Source: Maridesulfovibrio sp. (GTDB lineage Bacteria; Desulfobacterota; Desulfovibrionia; Desulfovibrionales; Desulfovibrionaceae). From it: 64,000 nucleotides of DNA. The DNA is taken from the NCBI RefSeq assembly GCF_963667685.1, contig NZ_OY763932.1, positions 453,691 to 517,690 on the forward strand, read 5' to 3'. This document shows, one piece after another, positions 36,756-44,757 of this stretch (its first letter is position 1; each line of letters begins with the position of its first letter). The notes under the pieces are model-generated. The model ran no database searches and was not told the origin of the DNA. It worked only from the letters and a program-made list of their open reading frames with translations. The position numbers and the translations under genes were made by a program.

Positions 36756-37520
36756 TTAACTGACTTGGGATGATATTTTGAAATGATGTGTGCCCAGAAT
36801 TACGATTCCTGCAGCCATGCCGCATAGACCGGATATTCTAAAAACCGGGGACACAAGTTGAAAAGACATAATTACACAACTGGCTATACATATCGCTACA
36901 CCTGCAATTTGGACCTTTTCCATGTATAGACCAGCATTTTTGACGTAGTTATCAATATCTCTGGCGGGAAATTCAAACCAGACTCTATTCCAGATAAACG
37001 CGAAAACCACGGTTATTGTTGCTCCCCATGCCATGTGCAATGGGAGCAAATACCACGGCATGGGGAGCGGGAGTATTGCCGGTATGGCTGCAGTGGCGGC
37101 TGCAGGTGGGTGGTCGGCATCAAATATCTGCATGAATACAGCTGCCAGCACGACGGAAAGTCCAAGTTTCAAGGGGATTATGAATTCGGCTCCCGGGTCA
37201 ATATAATTTCCTATCCAGACTCCAGCCAGTCCGCAGATTGAAGCTACCGTATGTCCAATAATCACTGACTTTGGGCGTGCGACACGCAAATAAACACAGG
37301 TCGTATTTATAAAACATGTTGCGGCAAGAGGCGGGTAAAGAACTTTAATTCCTGTTTGACTGGAAAGAATTGCGATAAGCCCCAACAACAATCCCCCCCC
37401 CAATGAGCCCCATACAATACGGGTCAGGGAAATAACTCCCGGACGGTATAATTCCTTTGAAAATTCTTCGCGACTTAGTTTGGATAATCTGAACTGTACC
37501 GAAGTTGATCTGAAATTCAT
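36756..37520 (-). CDS. HPP family integral membrane protein
   Basis: This inner-membrane protein of 254 residues has four helices in the core plus two more towards the C-terminus. The name-giving HPP motif is seen in DADHPPAAATAA, with the family's YPPLAAT and HMAWGA segments. Some cyanobacterial and plastid HPP proteins transport nitrite, but the family's role elsewhere is open. It lies 141 bases after cooS and before the sigma-54 activator, all on one strand, so it may be part of a CO-related unit. It has no CBS domain. The SD GGGGTAA precedes the ATG. Confidence 0.85.
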   Translation of the reverse strand: MNFRSTSVQFRLSKLSREEFSKELYRPGVISLTRIVWGSLGGGLLLGLIAILSSQTGIKVLYPPLAATCFINTTCVYLRVARPKSVIIGHTVASICGLAGVWIGNYIDPGAEFIIPLKLGLSVVLAAVFMQIFDADHPPAAATAAIPAILPLPMPWYLLPLHMAWGATITVVFAFIWNRVWFEFPARDIDNYVKNAGLYMEKVQIAGVAICIASCVIMSFQLVSPVFRISGLCGMAAGIVILGTHHFKISSQVS

Positions 37521-37661
37521 CTGTTACCCCAAGGAAGTCATTACTATTGCTGCGACAGGAAACGTTATGGCTGCACAGCCGACCCCGGCTATCAATTGTC
37601 GGAAAACCAAGATCGACTGCACAGTCTATCAAACTAAAAACAAACGTTGTTGCAAATGGAA

Positions 37662-39662
37662 TTATGACCGCCAGCAGACATTTGATCTTGCTTCTTCAAA
37701 ATCCCTGAGGATCATTGCGGCTACTTTTGCAGGATCGGGATCAACATTCATGCAGGAGCCGAGCAATTCCTTTGTGCCGCTATAAAGAAATTCTTCAACT
37801 TTTCTAGACCCCTGAACAGGAGCATGAACGCAATGATAGGAATTGAAACCGAGCATGCGATAAGCGAGAGCTGCTCCCACACCTTTTTCATTGGACCATT
37901 CCGGGGTCACTTCAGCAAAGGGCAGATCTTTCAAATGGCGTCCGGTATATTTTGCTATTTCCCTGAACACTGAGACCGCGTGGGCATTGTCAATACATTC
38001 ACCAAAATGCCAGACCGGAGGCATCTTGGGACCAAGGAATTTAAGCAGCTTGTCGCCGCACTTTTCCTGTCCTTTGCTGGAACAGTATCCCAACTTGGCC
38101 ATAGGAAAGGACGCACATCCGTTGGTAAAAACCAATACGTTATTTTTTAAGAGAATATCAACGATATCCACTATGGCCTTTTCAAATACGATTCTTGTAT
38201 TTGTGCATCCTGCGAGGTTGATAATCCCTTTGATCTTCCCTTCAATCAGAGCTGAGGCAATTGTTGAAAGTGAACCATAACGGGCCTTGAGTGTTTCAAG
38301 ATTAAATCCAACTTCAGCCTCAACCTCATGACCGGGAATATGTCTTTTTACATCGCGCCTATTCTTAAAGCTTTCAATTGCTCGGGTAACAATACGCTCT
38401 GCCAGCTCAGGTAGTTTATTCAGATCAGAAAGGTCCCGTTTATAACCGATATGCTCTGCTCCGGGGAGACGGTTTGACTCATTGGTAGTCACGACTACAG
38501 TCTTGTAGCAATTAGCAACGTCCATAATGCCCGGAAATATTTCTTGAATATCAGCCAGCCAAAGATCAAGTGCACCTGTTGCGAGAACAAGTTCCGATCC
38601 GTTGGCATTAGAAAGGGGAATTACTCCGCCAAGTCTGTACAGGGACGACAATCCGGAACAGCATATACCGTAAAACTGAATACCAGTTGCTCCCGCTTCT
38701 TTCGCCATTTCGACGAACTTTTCACTACGGGCGGTCTTTATCACTTCCATTGCCATCTGGGGGGCATGCCCATGGACGGCGATGTTTACTGTGTCTGTTC
38801 TCAAAGCTCCCAGATTAGCTTTGACCGTGGTTCGCTGAGGAACACCGTAAAGGCAATCGCTTGCAATAGAACCACCAACCACGCTGTTCATGGAAAATGC
38901 GACACCAAGACGCATAAATTGGTCCATAGCCTTACGCCAGTCACCCTGAGTGCCTACTGTAGTCTGGTGCAGAGCTTCAAATACTTCATGATATGATCCT
39001 ACCGGAAGCAAATCGAGATCTTCCCAGACTCTTTTCCGTTCATACGTAGCCACTGCATCAAGTGTCTTGTGAGTTCCGGGTACGGCCCGGCTCAAGTCTT
39101 CCAGTAGTATATCAGCAATTTGTCCGGCCAGTTCTTCAATCGTACTGTTCTTAATATCAAGATTGAACATGTCGGCAACAGCCTTGACTTTGTTCACGCC
39201 TTCAATGGGCAGGTTTACATCTCCTTCCGCTGCTTTCTTCAGCGTAAGAATGATTTCCCGTGCACGTGCACCATGTGCAGCAACGCCACCCGCTGCGGAC
39301 CTGACCAAATTGCGGGCAACAATAAGATCAGCATCAGCTCCGCAGGTTCCTCGCGGAGAACGTTCAGTAATCTTACAGGGACCCAGCGAGCAGATTTTGC
39401 AACACACACCGGCCAGTCCGAATGTACAGTGCGGTTTCTGTTTGTCGAAACGGTCAAAACAGTTTTCTACCCCCTGTTCATCCATATATTTAACCATATC
39501 CCGGACAGCCGGATCAGGAGCCTGATCCATTACATCCTGTTTGCTGGCAAAGGACTGACGATATTCTTTGACCGCATTCTTATAGTCAGTGAAATCGTTA
39601 TGGTTATGATGATGGTGCCCATGGTTATGATCATGATCGTGTACGTGGTGTTCTTTTCCCAT
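37662..39662 (-). CDS. cooS: anaerobic carbon monoxide dehydrogenase catalytic subunit with His-rich N-terminus
   Basis: This Ni-Fe-S enzyme oxidises CO to CO2, passing electrons to ferredoxin-type carriers. The 666-residue protein has the N-terminal Fe-S cluster cysteines near 80-110 (CTFGLAGVCCKICSLGPCK, then RGTCGAD). C-cluster elements include the His in VHGHAPQ, GICCSGLS, AGCTNTR, FTNGCASFPMAKLGYCS and GECIDNAHA. The first 22 residues hold 11 His, an extension normal CooS lacks; in other species a separate CooJ carries the His-rich nickel store. No cooC, cooF or cooA gene is nearby. A sigma-54 promoter about 110 bases upstream and the activator downstream suggest dedicated control. Confidence 0.94.
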   Translation of the reverse strand: MGKEHHVHDHDHNHGHHHHNHNDFTDYKNAVKEYRQSFASKQDVMDQAPDPAVRDMVKYMDEQGVENCFDRFDKQKPHCTFGLAGVCCKICSLGPCKITERSPRGTCGADADLIVARNLVRSAAGGVAAHGARAREIILTLKKAAEGDVNLPIEGVNKVKAVADMFNLDIKNSTIEELAGQIADILLEDLSRAVPGTHKTLDAVATYERKRVWEDLDLLPVGSYHEVFEALHQTTVGTQGDWRKAMDQFMRLGVAFSMNSVVGGSIASDCLYGVPQRTTVKANLGALRTDTVNIAVHGHAPQMAMEVIKTARSEKFVEMAKEAGATGIQFYGICCSGLSSLYRLGGVIPLSNANGSELVLATGALDLWLADIQEIFPGIMDVANCYKTVVVTTNESNRLPGAEHIGYKRDLSDLNKLPELAERIVTRAIESFKNRRDVKRHIPGHEVEAEVGFNLETLKARYGSLSTIASALIEGKIKGIINLAGCTNTRIVFEKAIVDIVDILLKNNVLVFTNGCASFPMAKLGYCSSKGQEKCGDKLLKFLGPKMPPVWHFGECIDNAHAVSVFREIAKYTGRHLKDLPFAEVTPEWSNEKGVGAALAYRMLGFNSYHCVHAPVQGSRKVEEFLYSGTKELLGSCMNVDPDPAKVAAMILRDFEEARSNVCWRS

Positions 39663-39784
39663 TTATGCGTTCCTCGATGGCTGTTTCACCTAAGGTAGAC
39701 ACTTTGAGCAACACAAGACGATTATTGTTATTACTCTGAGATACCCCGAAGGCTTTTGGCTAAAATTAGTTTCTTTAGTCATAA

Positions 39785-39800
39785 GGCAAAAGCTGTGCCT
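39785..39800 (-). promoter_or_regulatory. sigma-54 promoter upstream of cooS
   Basis: The minus strand reads AGGCACAGCTTTTGCC. GG at -24 and GC at -12 have the exact 10-base gap of the TGGCAC-N5-TTGC consensus, with one mismatch in the first base. Transcription would start near 39774, about 110 bases before the CooS start. Confidence 0.72.
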
Positions 39801-39866
39801 ACGAGAGAAAACTACATAACCACCTAAAATATTATTAGATTTTATTTTAAACCCCCAAAAGGCAAC

Positions 39867-39892
39867 AACGGTTTTCCGTTTACACAACGGAA
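39867..39892. promoter_or_regulatory. candidate upstream activator sites for the cooS promoter
   Basis: Three alternating half-sites AACGG (39867-39871), CCGTT (39876-39880) and AACGG (39886-39890) are seen. TTCCGTT-N5-AACGGAA is a perfect 7-bp dyad at 39874-39892. They lie about 70-95 bases upstream of the -24 element, the usual distance for an enhancer-binding protein. Confidence 0.55.
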
Positions 39893-40403
39893 TTCAGAGC
39901 ATTAATAATGAAATTTCGTTGTATGAGAACAGCGGTCAGCTGAATTTTAAGAGCAATTATGTGGGTAGTCTGGACGAGGAGTTCCGGTTGGAGATTCAAT
40001 GATTCGATCTTTTGCCCAGCGGAATGAGCTCCATTGATGTCCTGAATTCAAGAGTCTTGATGAATCTAACTCTGTAATCATGTTCCAAACTGAGAGAAGG
40101 CGATTCTTTCGAATATGCTGCAAAGACAATAGCAGCTGGGATAGAAGGCAGCATAAAAGCGGATTATGATGAGATCAGGAAATGCCTGATAACAAAATAG
40201 ACATTATAAATTACACTGACGAGTAATATAAAACGCACTGACGTAAAGATTTAGTTTTTAATTTACTTGGAATGCACAAGGCGACAGCATATCCTGCTTG
40301 CATAAAAGTCACAATTTGCGATAATAATTATCCATATTTTTATGAGAATTTAACATCCTTACTACTCGATAACAATGTGCTTTTGCAAATTAAGGAGCAA
40401 CAA
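39893..40403. other. intergenic region with possible decayed gene fragments
   Basis: Two stretches on the plus strand look like coding relics. The first, about 39888-40002, reads as NEISLYENSGQLNFK and then DEEFRLEIQ before TGA. The second ends in TAG at about 40200 and reads KLREGDSFEYAAKTIAAGIEG. They are in different frames with stops between. The first faintly recalls the start of RhuM-type proteins; this is a guess. The last 40 bases hold the SD (AAGGAG) of the next gene. Confidence 0.3.
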
Positions 40404-41513
40404 ATGTCTGTCTCAAAAGTTAAATATCTAACAGCTATTTTTTTCTTCTTCGTTGTTACATGTATTTTACAAAACTCCTCTTCGGCCTGCACTGGCATTC
40501 AAGTAAAAGCAAAAGATGGAGCAGTCGTCTGGGCTCGTTCAATGGAATTTGGCAGCTATATAGATTCAGCTCTAATGGTTTCCCCACTTGGAATGAAGTG
40601 GACCTCTCCAGCACCTAATGAAGCTAAGGGATTACATTGGACAGCAAAATACGGTTTTGTTGGACCAGATGGGTTCAATCTTCATGTTCCGCTTGAAGGT
40701 ATGAATGAAAAAGGTCTGTATGTTGGCGGATTCTGGATGAAAGAAGGAGAAACAAAATTTCCTGATGTTAAACAGAAAGACTATTCCAGGACTGTTGCTC
40801 AAACTCATTTTGTAGTCTGGGCATTAACAAATTTTTCTACTGTTGATGAACTCAAAGCTGCACTCCCCAAAATAACGATTGCGGGATTAAAAGTTGCGTC
40901 AATAAACAAGGTTATTTATTGCCACTGGTCTGTGATGGATTCCACAGGTAAAATCGCTGCCATTGAATCTATAAACGGAAAAGTCACTATCACAGACAAT
41001 CCTGTCGGCGTATTCACCAACTCACCTTCCTTTGAATGGCATTTAAAGAACCTGAGCCAATACATTAATTTAAGGCCTGAAAATGTAGCTTCAACAAAAC
41101 TTGGAAAATACAAAGTTCTTTCACTTGGAGAAGGAACTGGTTTACTTGGACTACCTGGAGACTTTACCCCTCCGTCCAGATTTGTTCGCGCAGCTATACT
41201 GGCAAATTCGGTATTGCAACCCGAGAACGCGGATAGCGCTGTCAACGTAGCCATGAACCTTATCGCAGGAACGAACATCACACGGGGAATTTCCAAGGGA
41301 ATAACTGATAATGGTCAGCCTGAATACGATTATACTCAGTGGACCACTGTATATGATACCTCACGCAAAGCTGTGTACGTGCGAACATATGAAGACCAAA
41401 ACTACAAGGTAGTCCATTTCAACAAACTATCTTTTGCAGGAAAAAAGAATCTGACAATCCCACTCGGGCAGGCATATGGTTCTTATGACGACATAAGCAA
41501 TCAAGCAAAATAG
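40404..41513 (+). CDS. exported linear amide C-N hydrolase (choloylglycine hydrolase / penicillin V acylase family)
   Basis: This N-terminal nucleophile hydrolase has 369 residues and a signal sequence of about 25 residues ending at SSSA, directly followed by the catalytic Cys (CTGIQVKAKDG). Cleavage there would expose the N-terminal Cys nucleophile. Other family features are the early Arg (WARSMEFG), GFNLHVPLEGMNEKGLYVGG, and the Asn in FTNSPSFEWH. Family members cleave bile-salt, penicillin V or acyl-homoserine-lactone amides; for an environmental bacterium N-acyl homoserine lactones are plausible, but this is inference. ATG 40404 has GGAG 6 bases upstream; the frame runs 44 codons further without an SD. 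Confidence 0.9.
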   Translation: MSVSKVKYLTAIFFFFVVTCILQNSSSACTGIQVKAKDGAVVWARSMEFGSYIDSALMVSPLGMKWTSPAPNEAKGLHWTAKYGFVGPDGFNLHVPLEGMNEKGLYVGGFWMKEGETKFPDVKQKDYSRTVAQTHFVVWALTNFSTVDELKAALPKITIAGLKVASINKVIYCHWSVMDSTGKIAAIESINGKVTITDNPVGVFTNSPSFEWHLKNLSQYINLRPENVASTKLGKYKVLSLGEGTGLLGLPGDFTPPSRFVRAAILANSVLQPENADSAVNVAMNLIAGTNITRGISKGITDNGQPEYDYTQWTTVYDTSRKAVYVRTYEDQNYKVVHFNKLSFAGKKNLTIPLGQAYGSYDDISNQAK

Positions 41514-41608
41514 GAATGAGAACCTAGTGATTATTTCTCGGCATGGAAGCCATAATATCTAGCCGAACAAATGAAATTATAACAATGCAATGACCTTTAA
41601 ATAACCAA

Positions 41609-41641
41609 AAGGCTTGGATAACTATCCAAGCCTTTATTTTT
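41609..41641 (+). terminator. rho-independent terminator
   Basis: AAGGCTTGGATA and TATCCAAGCCTT pair perfectly around AC, followed by a T-rich tail. It ends the hydrolase gene. The rest of 41642-41815 shows no gene. Confidence 0.92.
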
Positions 41642-41815
41642 TACGGCAAACCTTCAGACTATATTATTTTGAAACTAGCCACATACAGATAATGCAGGAC
41701 ATATCTCATAACTTATTCATTCAAAACAAGTTGCATATACATTTCAAAATGACCTGCTTTACATTAGTTAAGCAAACAGCACTTCATACAACAATAAAAA
41801 ACAGGCTTAACTTGC

Positions 41816-42940
41816 CTACTTCCTGTCGGCAAACCGATCATAACCAAGGTCACAGATATCGATGGAAGGCATTTCGTCGCAGGCCAATTCGGATAGGACT
41901 GTACCAACGGAAGGAGCGATTCCGAACCCATGGCCGGAAAAACCACAGGCCAGAATCAATCCGGGAACTCCTTTAACATGATCAAGGACCGGAACTTTAT
42001 CCTCGCACCAATCAATGAAACCGACCCACGCCCGAACCACCTTTGCATGTTTCAACGCTGGTATATAGCTTAGAATCCCTTTGCATGTCGCTGCTGTCGC
42101 TTTTGCCTGAGGATGGTTTGCAACACTCTTAATGCTGTCATCCAGAGGAGACCCTCCGCCAAACACAAAGGAGCCGTGTGTCGTTTGATGACCGTAAAAA
42201 TCAGCCATGGCTGTTCCAAGCATCTGATAAAACATGGGCGGCTGTGCATTGGTGACCAGAGTGTCCAGAGCTACGCGCTTCATGGGAACATCCACTCCTA
42301 CGGTATTAGAGATAGCACGGCTCTCATAGCCCGCAGCCAGAACAATTTTTTCCGCCTCGAACTCCTCGTTTGTAGTGACAACCTTTCTCGCCCGGCCCGC
42401 AACCGTCTTGATTGAAAGTACACTTTGCTCAAAGAGGAATGAGACTCCAAGCTGACGAGCTTTTTTATAGAATGCCGATGTTGTCAGCAGAGGATTTGCG
42501 TGACCGTCACTTTTGCACCAACTGGCCCCGGTTACCTCATTAGAAAGGTGCGGACAAATTTCCCTGACCTCATCGCCACTTATCATCTTCACATCAAGCC
42601 CCAGGGAAACCGCTACGTCGGTAAGTCCGCCTAAAATCTTAAGGTGCTCATCATTTTTACCCAGCCTGAGGTTTCCGTGCTGGTAGTATTCCACGTCCAT
42701 CCCAAGCTCTTCGGATAAGTTCGGCCAGAGGTTCTGTACTCCGTACATGGCCAGAGGCAGCTCTCTTTTGTCCCGGCCTGATTGGCGCACTCCGCCTCCA
42801 TTACGCCCTGAACCGCCATATCCGATACCCTTTCCTTTCTCCAGAACGATGACCGTTTTACCTTTTTTGGCCAGATAATAGGCAGTCGAACAACCGATAA
42901 TACCGCCACCTATAATGATGACATCTGCATGCTTTTTCAT
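41816..42940 (-). CDS. FAD-dependent amino acid oxidase/dehydrogenase, HcnC/OoxB-like (DAO family)
   Basis: This is the catalytic flavoprotein of a three-part amine dehydrogenase. The 374-residue protein begins with the FAD Rossmann motif (VIIIGGGIIGCSTAYYLAKKG). It continues with the DAO-fold segments GRNGGGVRQSGRDKRELPLA and the late ILACGFSGHGFGIAPSVG motif. ATG 42940 has a GAGGAAAC SD. In HcnABC and octopine/nopaline oxidases the equivalent subunit oxidises glycine or an opine to the imine. The same order A-B-C is kept here, with the ferredoxin-like and pyridine-nucleotide-like subunits upstream. The substrate could be glycine, an opine, proline or a D-amino acid; the sequence does not decide. 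Confidence 0.85.
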   Translation of the reverse strand: MKKHADVIIIGGGIIGCSTAYYLAKKGKTVIVLEKGKGIGYGGSGRNGGGVRQSGRDKRELPLAMYGVQNLWPNLSEELGMDVEYYQHGNLRLGKNDEHLKILGGLTDVAVSLGLDVKMISGDEVREICPHLSNEVTGASWCKSDGHANPLLTTSAFYKKARQLGVSFLFEQSVLSIKTVAGRARKVVTTNEEFEAEKIVLAAGYESRAISNTVGVDVPMKRVALDTLVTNAQPPMFYQMLGTAMADFYGHQTTHGSFVFGGGSPLDDSIKSVANHPQAKATAATCKGILSYIPALKHAKVVRAWVGFIDWCEDKVPVLDHVKGVPGLILACGFSGHGFGIAPSVGTVLSELACDEMPSIDICDLGYDRFADRK

Positions 42941-43051
42941 GTTTCCTCTATTCCTGAGTAGATGCAGGTAAATCAAATCCCGCGTATCTGTACTCTCAAA
43001 TTATTTGTAATGGCTTCTCGTGTAATCTCCCGCAATTGAGAAAAACAAGCA

Positions 43052-44446
43052 TCAACTGCTCTCTCCCAATTCCAAACTTGCAAACTGTTCTATGGTCAAG
43101 GACTGTTGAGGAGATCTGGTCTTATGCAAGCCAATCGTTGTAATATCAAGCGAGCAACTATCTGCAATCATTTCGGTAATGGTTGTTGCACACATTCGCC
43201 CCTGACAAGGGCCCATCCCGGCTCGTGTTTGTATTTTGATTTGAGAAGGATGGCGGGCTCCCTGCGCTATGGCTTCCCGGATTTGTCCTGCTGTCAATTC
43301 TTCACAGCGACAGACAACAGTTTCATCATCAGGGGGAACCAGCGCCTGCCGGTTGGGTGGAAAGACATGGTCGAGAAATGGGCGGATCAACTTTTCGCAT
43401 TTGGCCTTGTTCAGATACGGCTGAGCCAAACGGTCACGTTCCGAATCAGTAAATTTATCCAGTTGATAGGCAATGTTGATTGCAGCTATATGTCCTGCAA
43501 CTTCCGCAACCTTCCCACCGAAAATTCCGCCGCCGTCGCCAGCTACAGAAATACCGGGAACACTCGTCCGCCCCCACTGGTCAAGCACAGGTCTCCAGTA
43601 CCGCTGCGGGGCGTACCATTCGTGCTCACAATTGAGCAGCTGGGTAAGACGCAGGTTCGGGATTACCCCTTCGTGCAGCAGAACAGTTGCTGCGGCCACT
43701 TCCTGCTTTTTACCACGGCAGGTGAAACGCAAACCTTCTGCCTGTTCCTTGCCGATTATAGAGAGATCGCGGCATCCTGTGTACACCGGCACGCCTGCGC
43801 GTTTAACCGCGTATTTCATCTGTAAACCTTTAAAAAGGTAGCTGCTTCGGCGCAGTGCCCCGGGCAGGTGGGGGATCGCCTTAAGATAATCTCGCATACC
43901 GGAAGTTTCGACCATTGCGGCAATCTCAACTCCGTTATCAATAAGGTGGCAGGCTGCCAGCAGCAACAGCGGTCCGCTGCCTGCCAGAACAACAGGACCT
44001 TCAGGCACCATATCTGCTGACTTGAACAGAATGTCCGCAGCTGCGGCACCCATAACTCCGGGAAGCGTCCAGTTAGGAATCGGAACCGGTCGTTCCACTG
44101 CCCCGACGCTGAACAGCAGTTGACGGGCACGCACTCGATGCAGTGTGTCTGTGACTACAGTATCAACATTGAATGAGTCTTCGATATTCCAGACAGTGTT
44201 GTTCGGCATATAGACAGCACCTGAAGCACGAAACTCGTCAACCAACTGCTTGCCTGCGAAATAATCCTTGCCAAGAACATGGGCGTTTTCCGGGAGACTC
44301 CTTTCAATTGAACGATATATCTGACCTCCGGGCTCGGGCTGTTCATCTACAACCAGAGCCGAAAGGCCCAATTTATCGGCGGTGACCGCAGCCGCAAGTC
44401 CTCCGGGACCAGCACCAACAATAATCAGATCATAGAGCTTATCCAT
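43052..44446 (-). CDS. FAD/NAD(P)-binding oxidoreductase with BFD-like domain, HcnB/OoxA-like
   Basis: This is the second flavoprotein of the HcnABC-like trio, 464 residues. An N-terminal FAD motif (LIIVGAGPGGLAAAVTADKLG) and a central region with VVLAGSGPLLLLAACHL are followed by a C-terminal BFD-like segment. Its cysteines (VVCRCEELTAGQIREAI, then GMGPCQGRMC) ligate a [2Fe-2S] cluster. It overlaps the small ferredoxin-like gene by 8 bases. In this enzyme class the subunit passes electrons from the amine-oxidising flavin to the respiratory chain. The gap of about 110 bases to the DAO gene is short enough for one operon. Confidence 0.87.
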   Translation of the reverse strand: MDKLYDLIIVGAGPGGLAAAVTADKLGLSALVVDEQPEPGGQIYRSIERSLPENAHVLGKDYFAGKQLVDEFRASGAVYMPNNTVWNIEDSFNVDTVVTDTLHRVRARQLLFSVGAVERPVPIPNWTLPGVMGAAAADILFKSADMVPEGPVVLAGSGPLLLLAACHLIDNGVEIAAMVETSGMRDYLKAIPHLPGALRRSSYLFKGLQMKYAVKRAGVPVYTGCRDLSIIGKEQAEGLRFTCRGKKQEVAAATVLLHEGVIPNLRLTQLLNCEHEWYAPQRYWRPVLDQWGRTSVPGISVAGDGGGIFGGKVAEVAGHIAAINIAYQLDKFTDSERDRLAQPYLNKAKCEKLIRPFLDHVFPPNRQALVPPDDETVVCRCEELTAGQIREAIAQGARHPSQIKIQTRAGMGPCQGRMCATTITEMIADSCSLDITTIGLHKTRSPQQSLTIEQFASLELGESS

Positions 44447-44744
44447 TTGCGATATCCTTGTTGGAGTACTGTCGATTGATCACCATACCGTCCCGCACCT
44501 GAATCTTGCAGGCCTGTTGATTGGGGATTCCATCAATTTCCATGAGGCATTCGTAGCATACGCCCATATGGCAGTATGCTGAACGGTGTTCACCACTGAT
44601 CGGCGAAGTCCGGTTATAACCTGCCCCGGCCGCCATAACTGCGGCTATAACTGTATCCATTGCCGGAACTTTCAGCTCCCCGCCTTCAAATATAATGGTC
44701 ACCAGATCTTCTTCGGACCTATTGTCATGCAACCTTTTCAACAT
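44439..44744 (-). CDS. [2Fe-2S] ferredoxin-like subunit, HcnA-like
   Basis: This 101-residue small subunit has a single [2Fe-2S] cluster domain. The Cys pattern is spread over SAYCHMGVCYECLMEIDG and the later QQACKIQV; the usual first Cys of plant-type ferredoxins is shifted, as in HcnA. It fits a structural electron-transfer partner of the two flavoproteins downstream. An AAGGAG SD precedes the ATG and the gene overlaps its neighbour by 8 bases. The length matches HcnA-type proteins. Confidence 0.86.
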   Translation of the reverse strand: MLKRLHDNRSEEDLVTIIFEGGELKVPAMDTVIAAVMAAGAGYNRTSPISGEHRSAYCHMGVCYECLMEIDGIPNQQACKIQVRDGMVINRQYSNKDIANG

Positions 44745-44757
44745 CTAAAACTCCTTA

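Noticed and set aside
41614..41976. 120-codon open frame over the hydrolase terminator
   Set aside because: It begins in a terminator and then runs antisense to the conserved FAD oxidoreductase.
41816..44744. Firm call of hydrogen cyanide synthase hcnABC
   Set aside because: The order and subunit types fit, but opine, proline and D-amino acid dehydrogenases have the same architecture, so no gene symbols were given.
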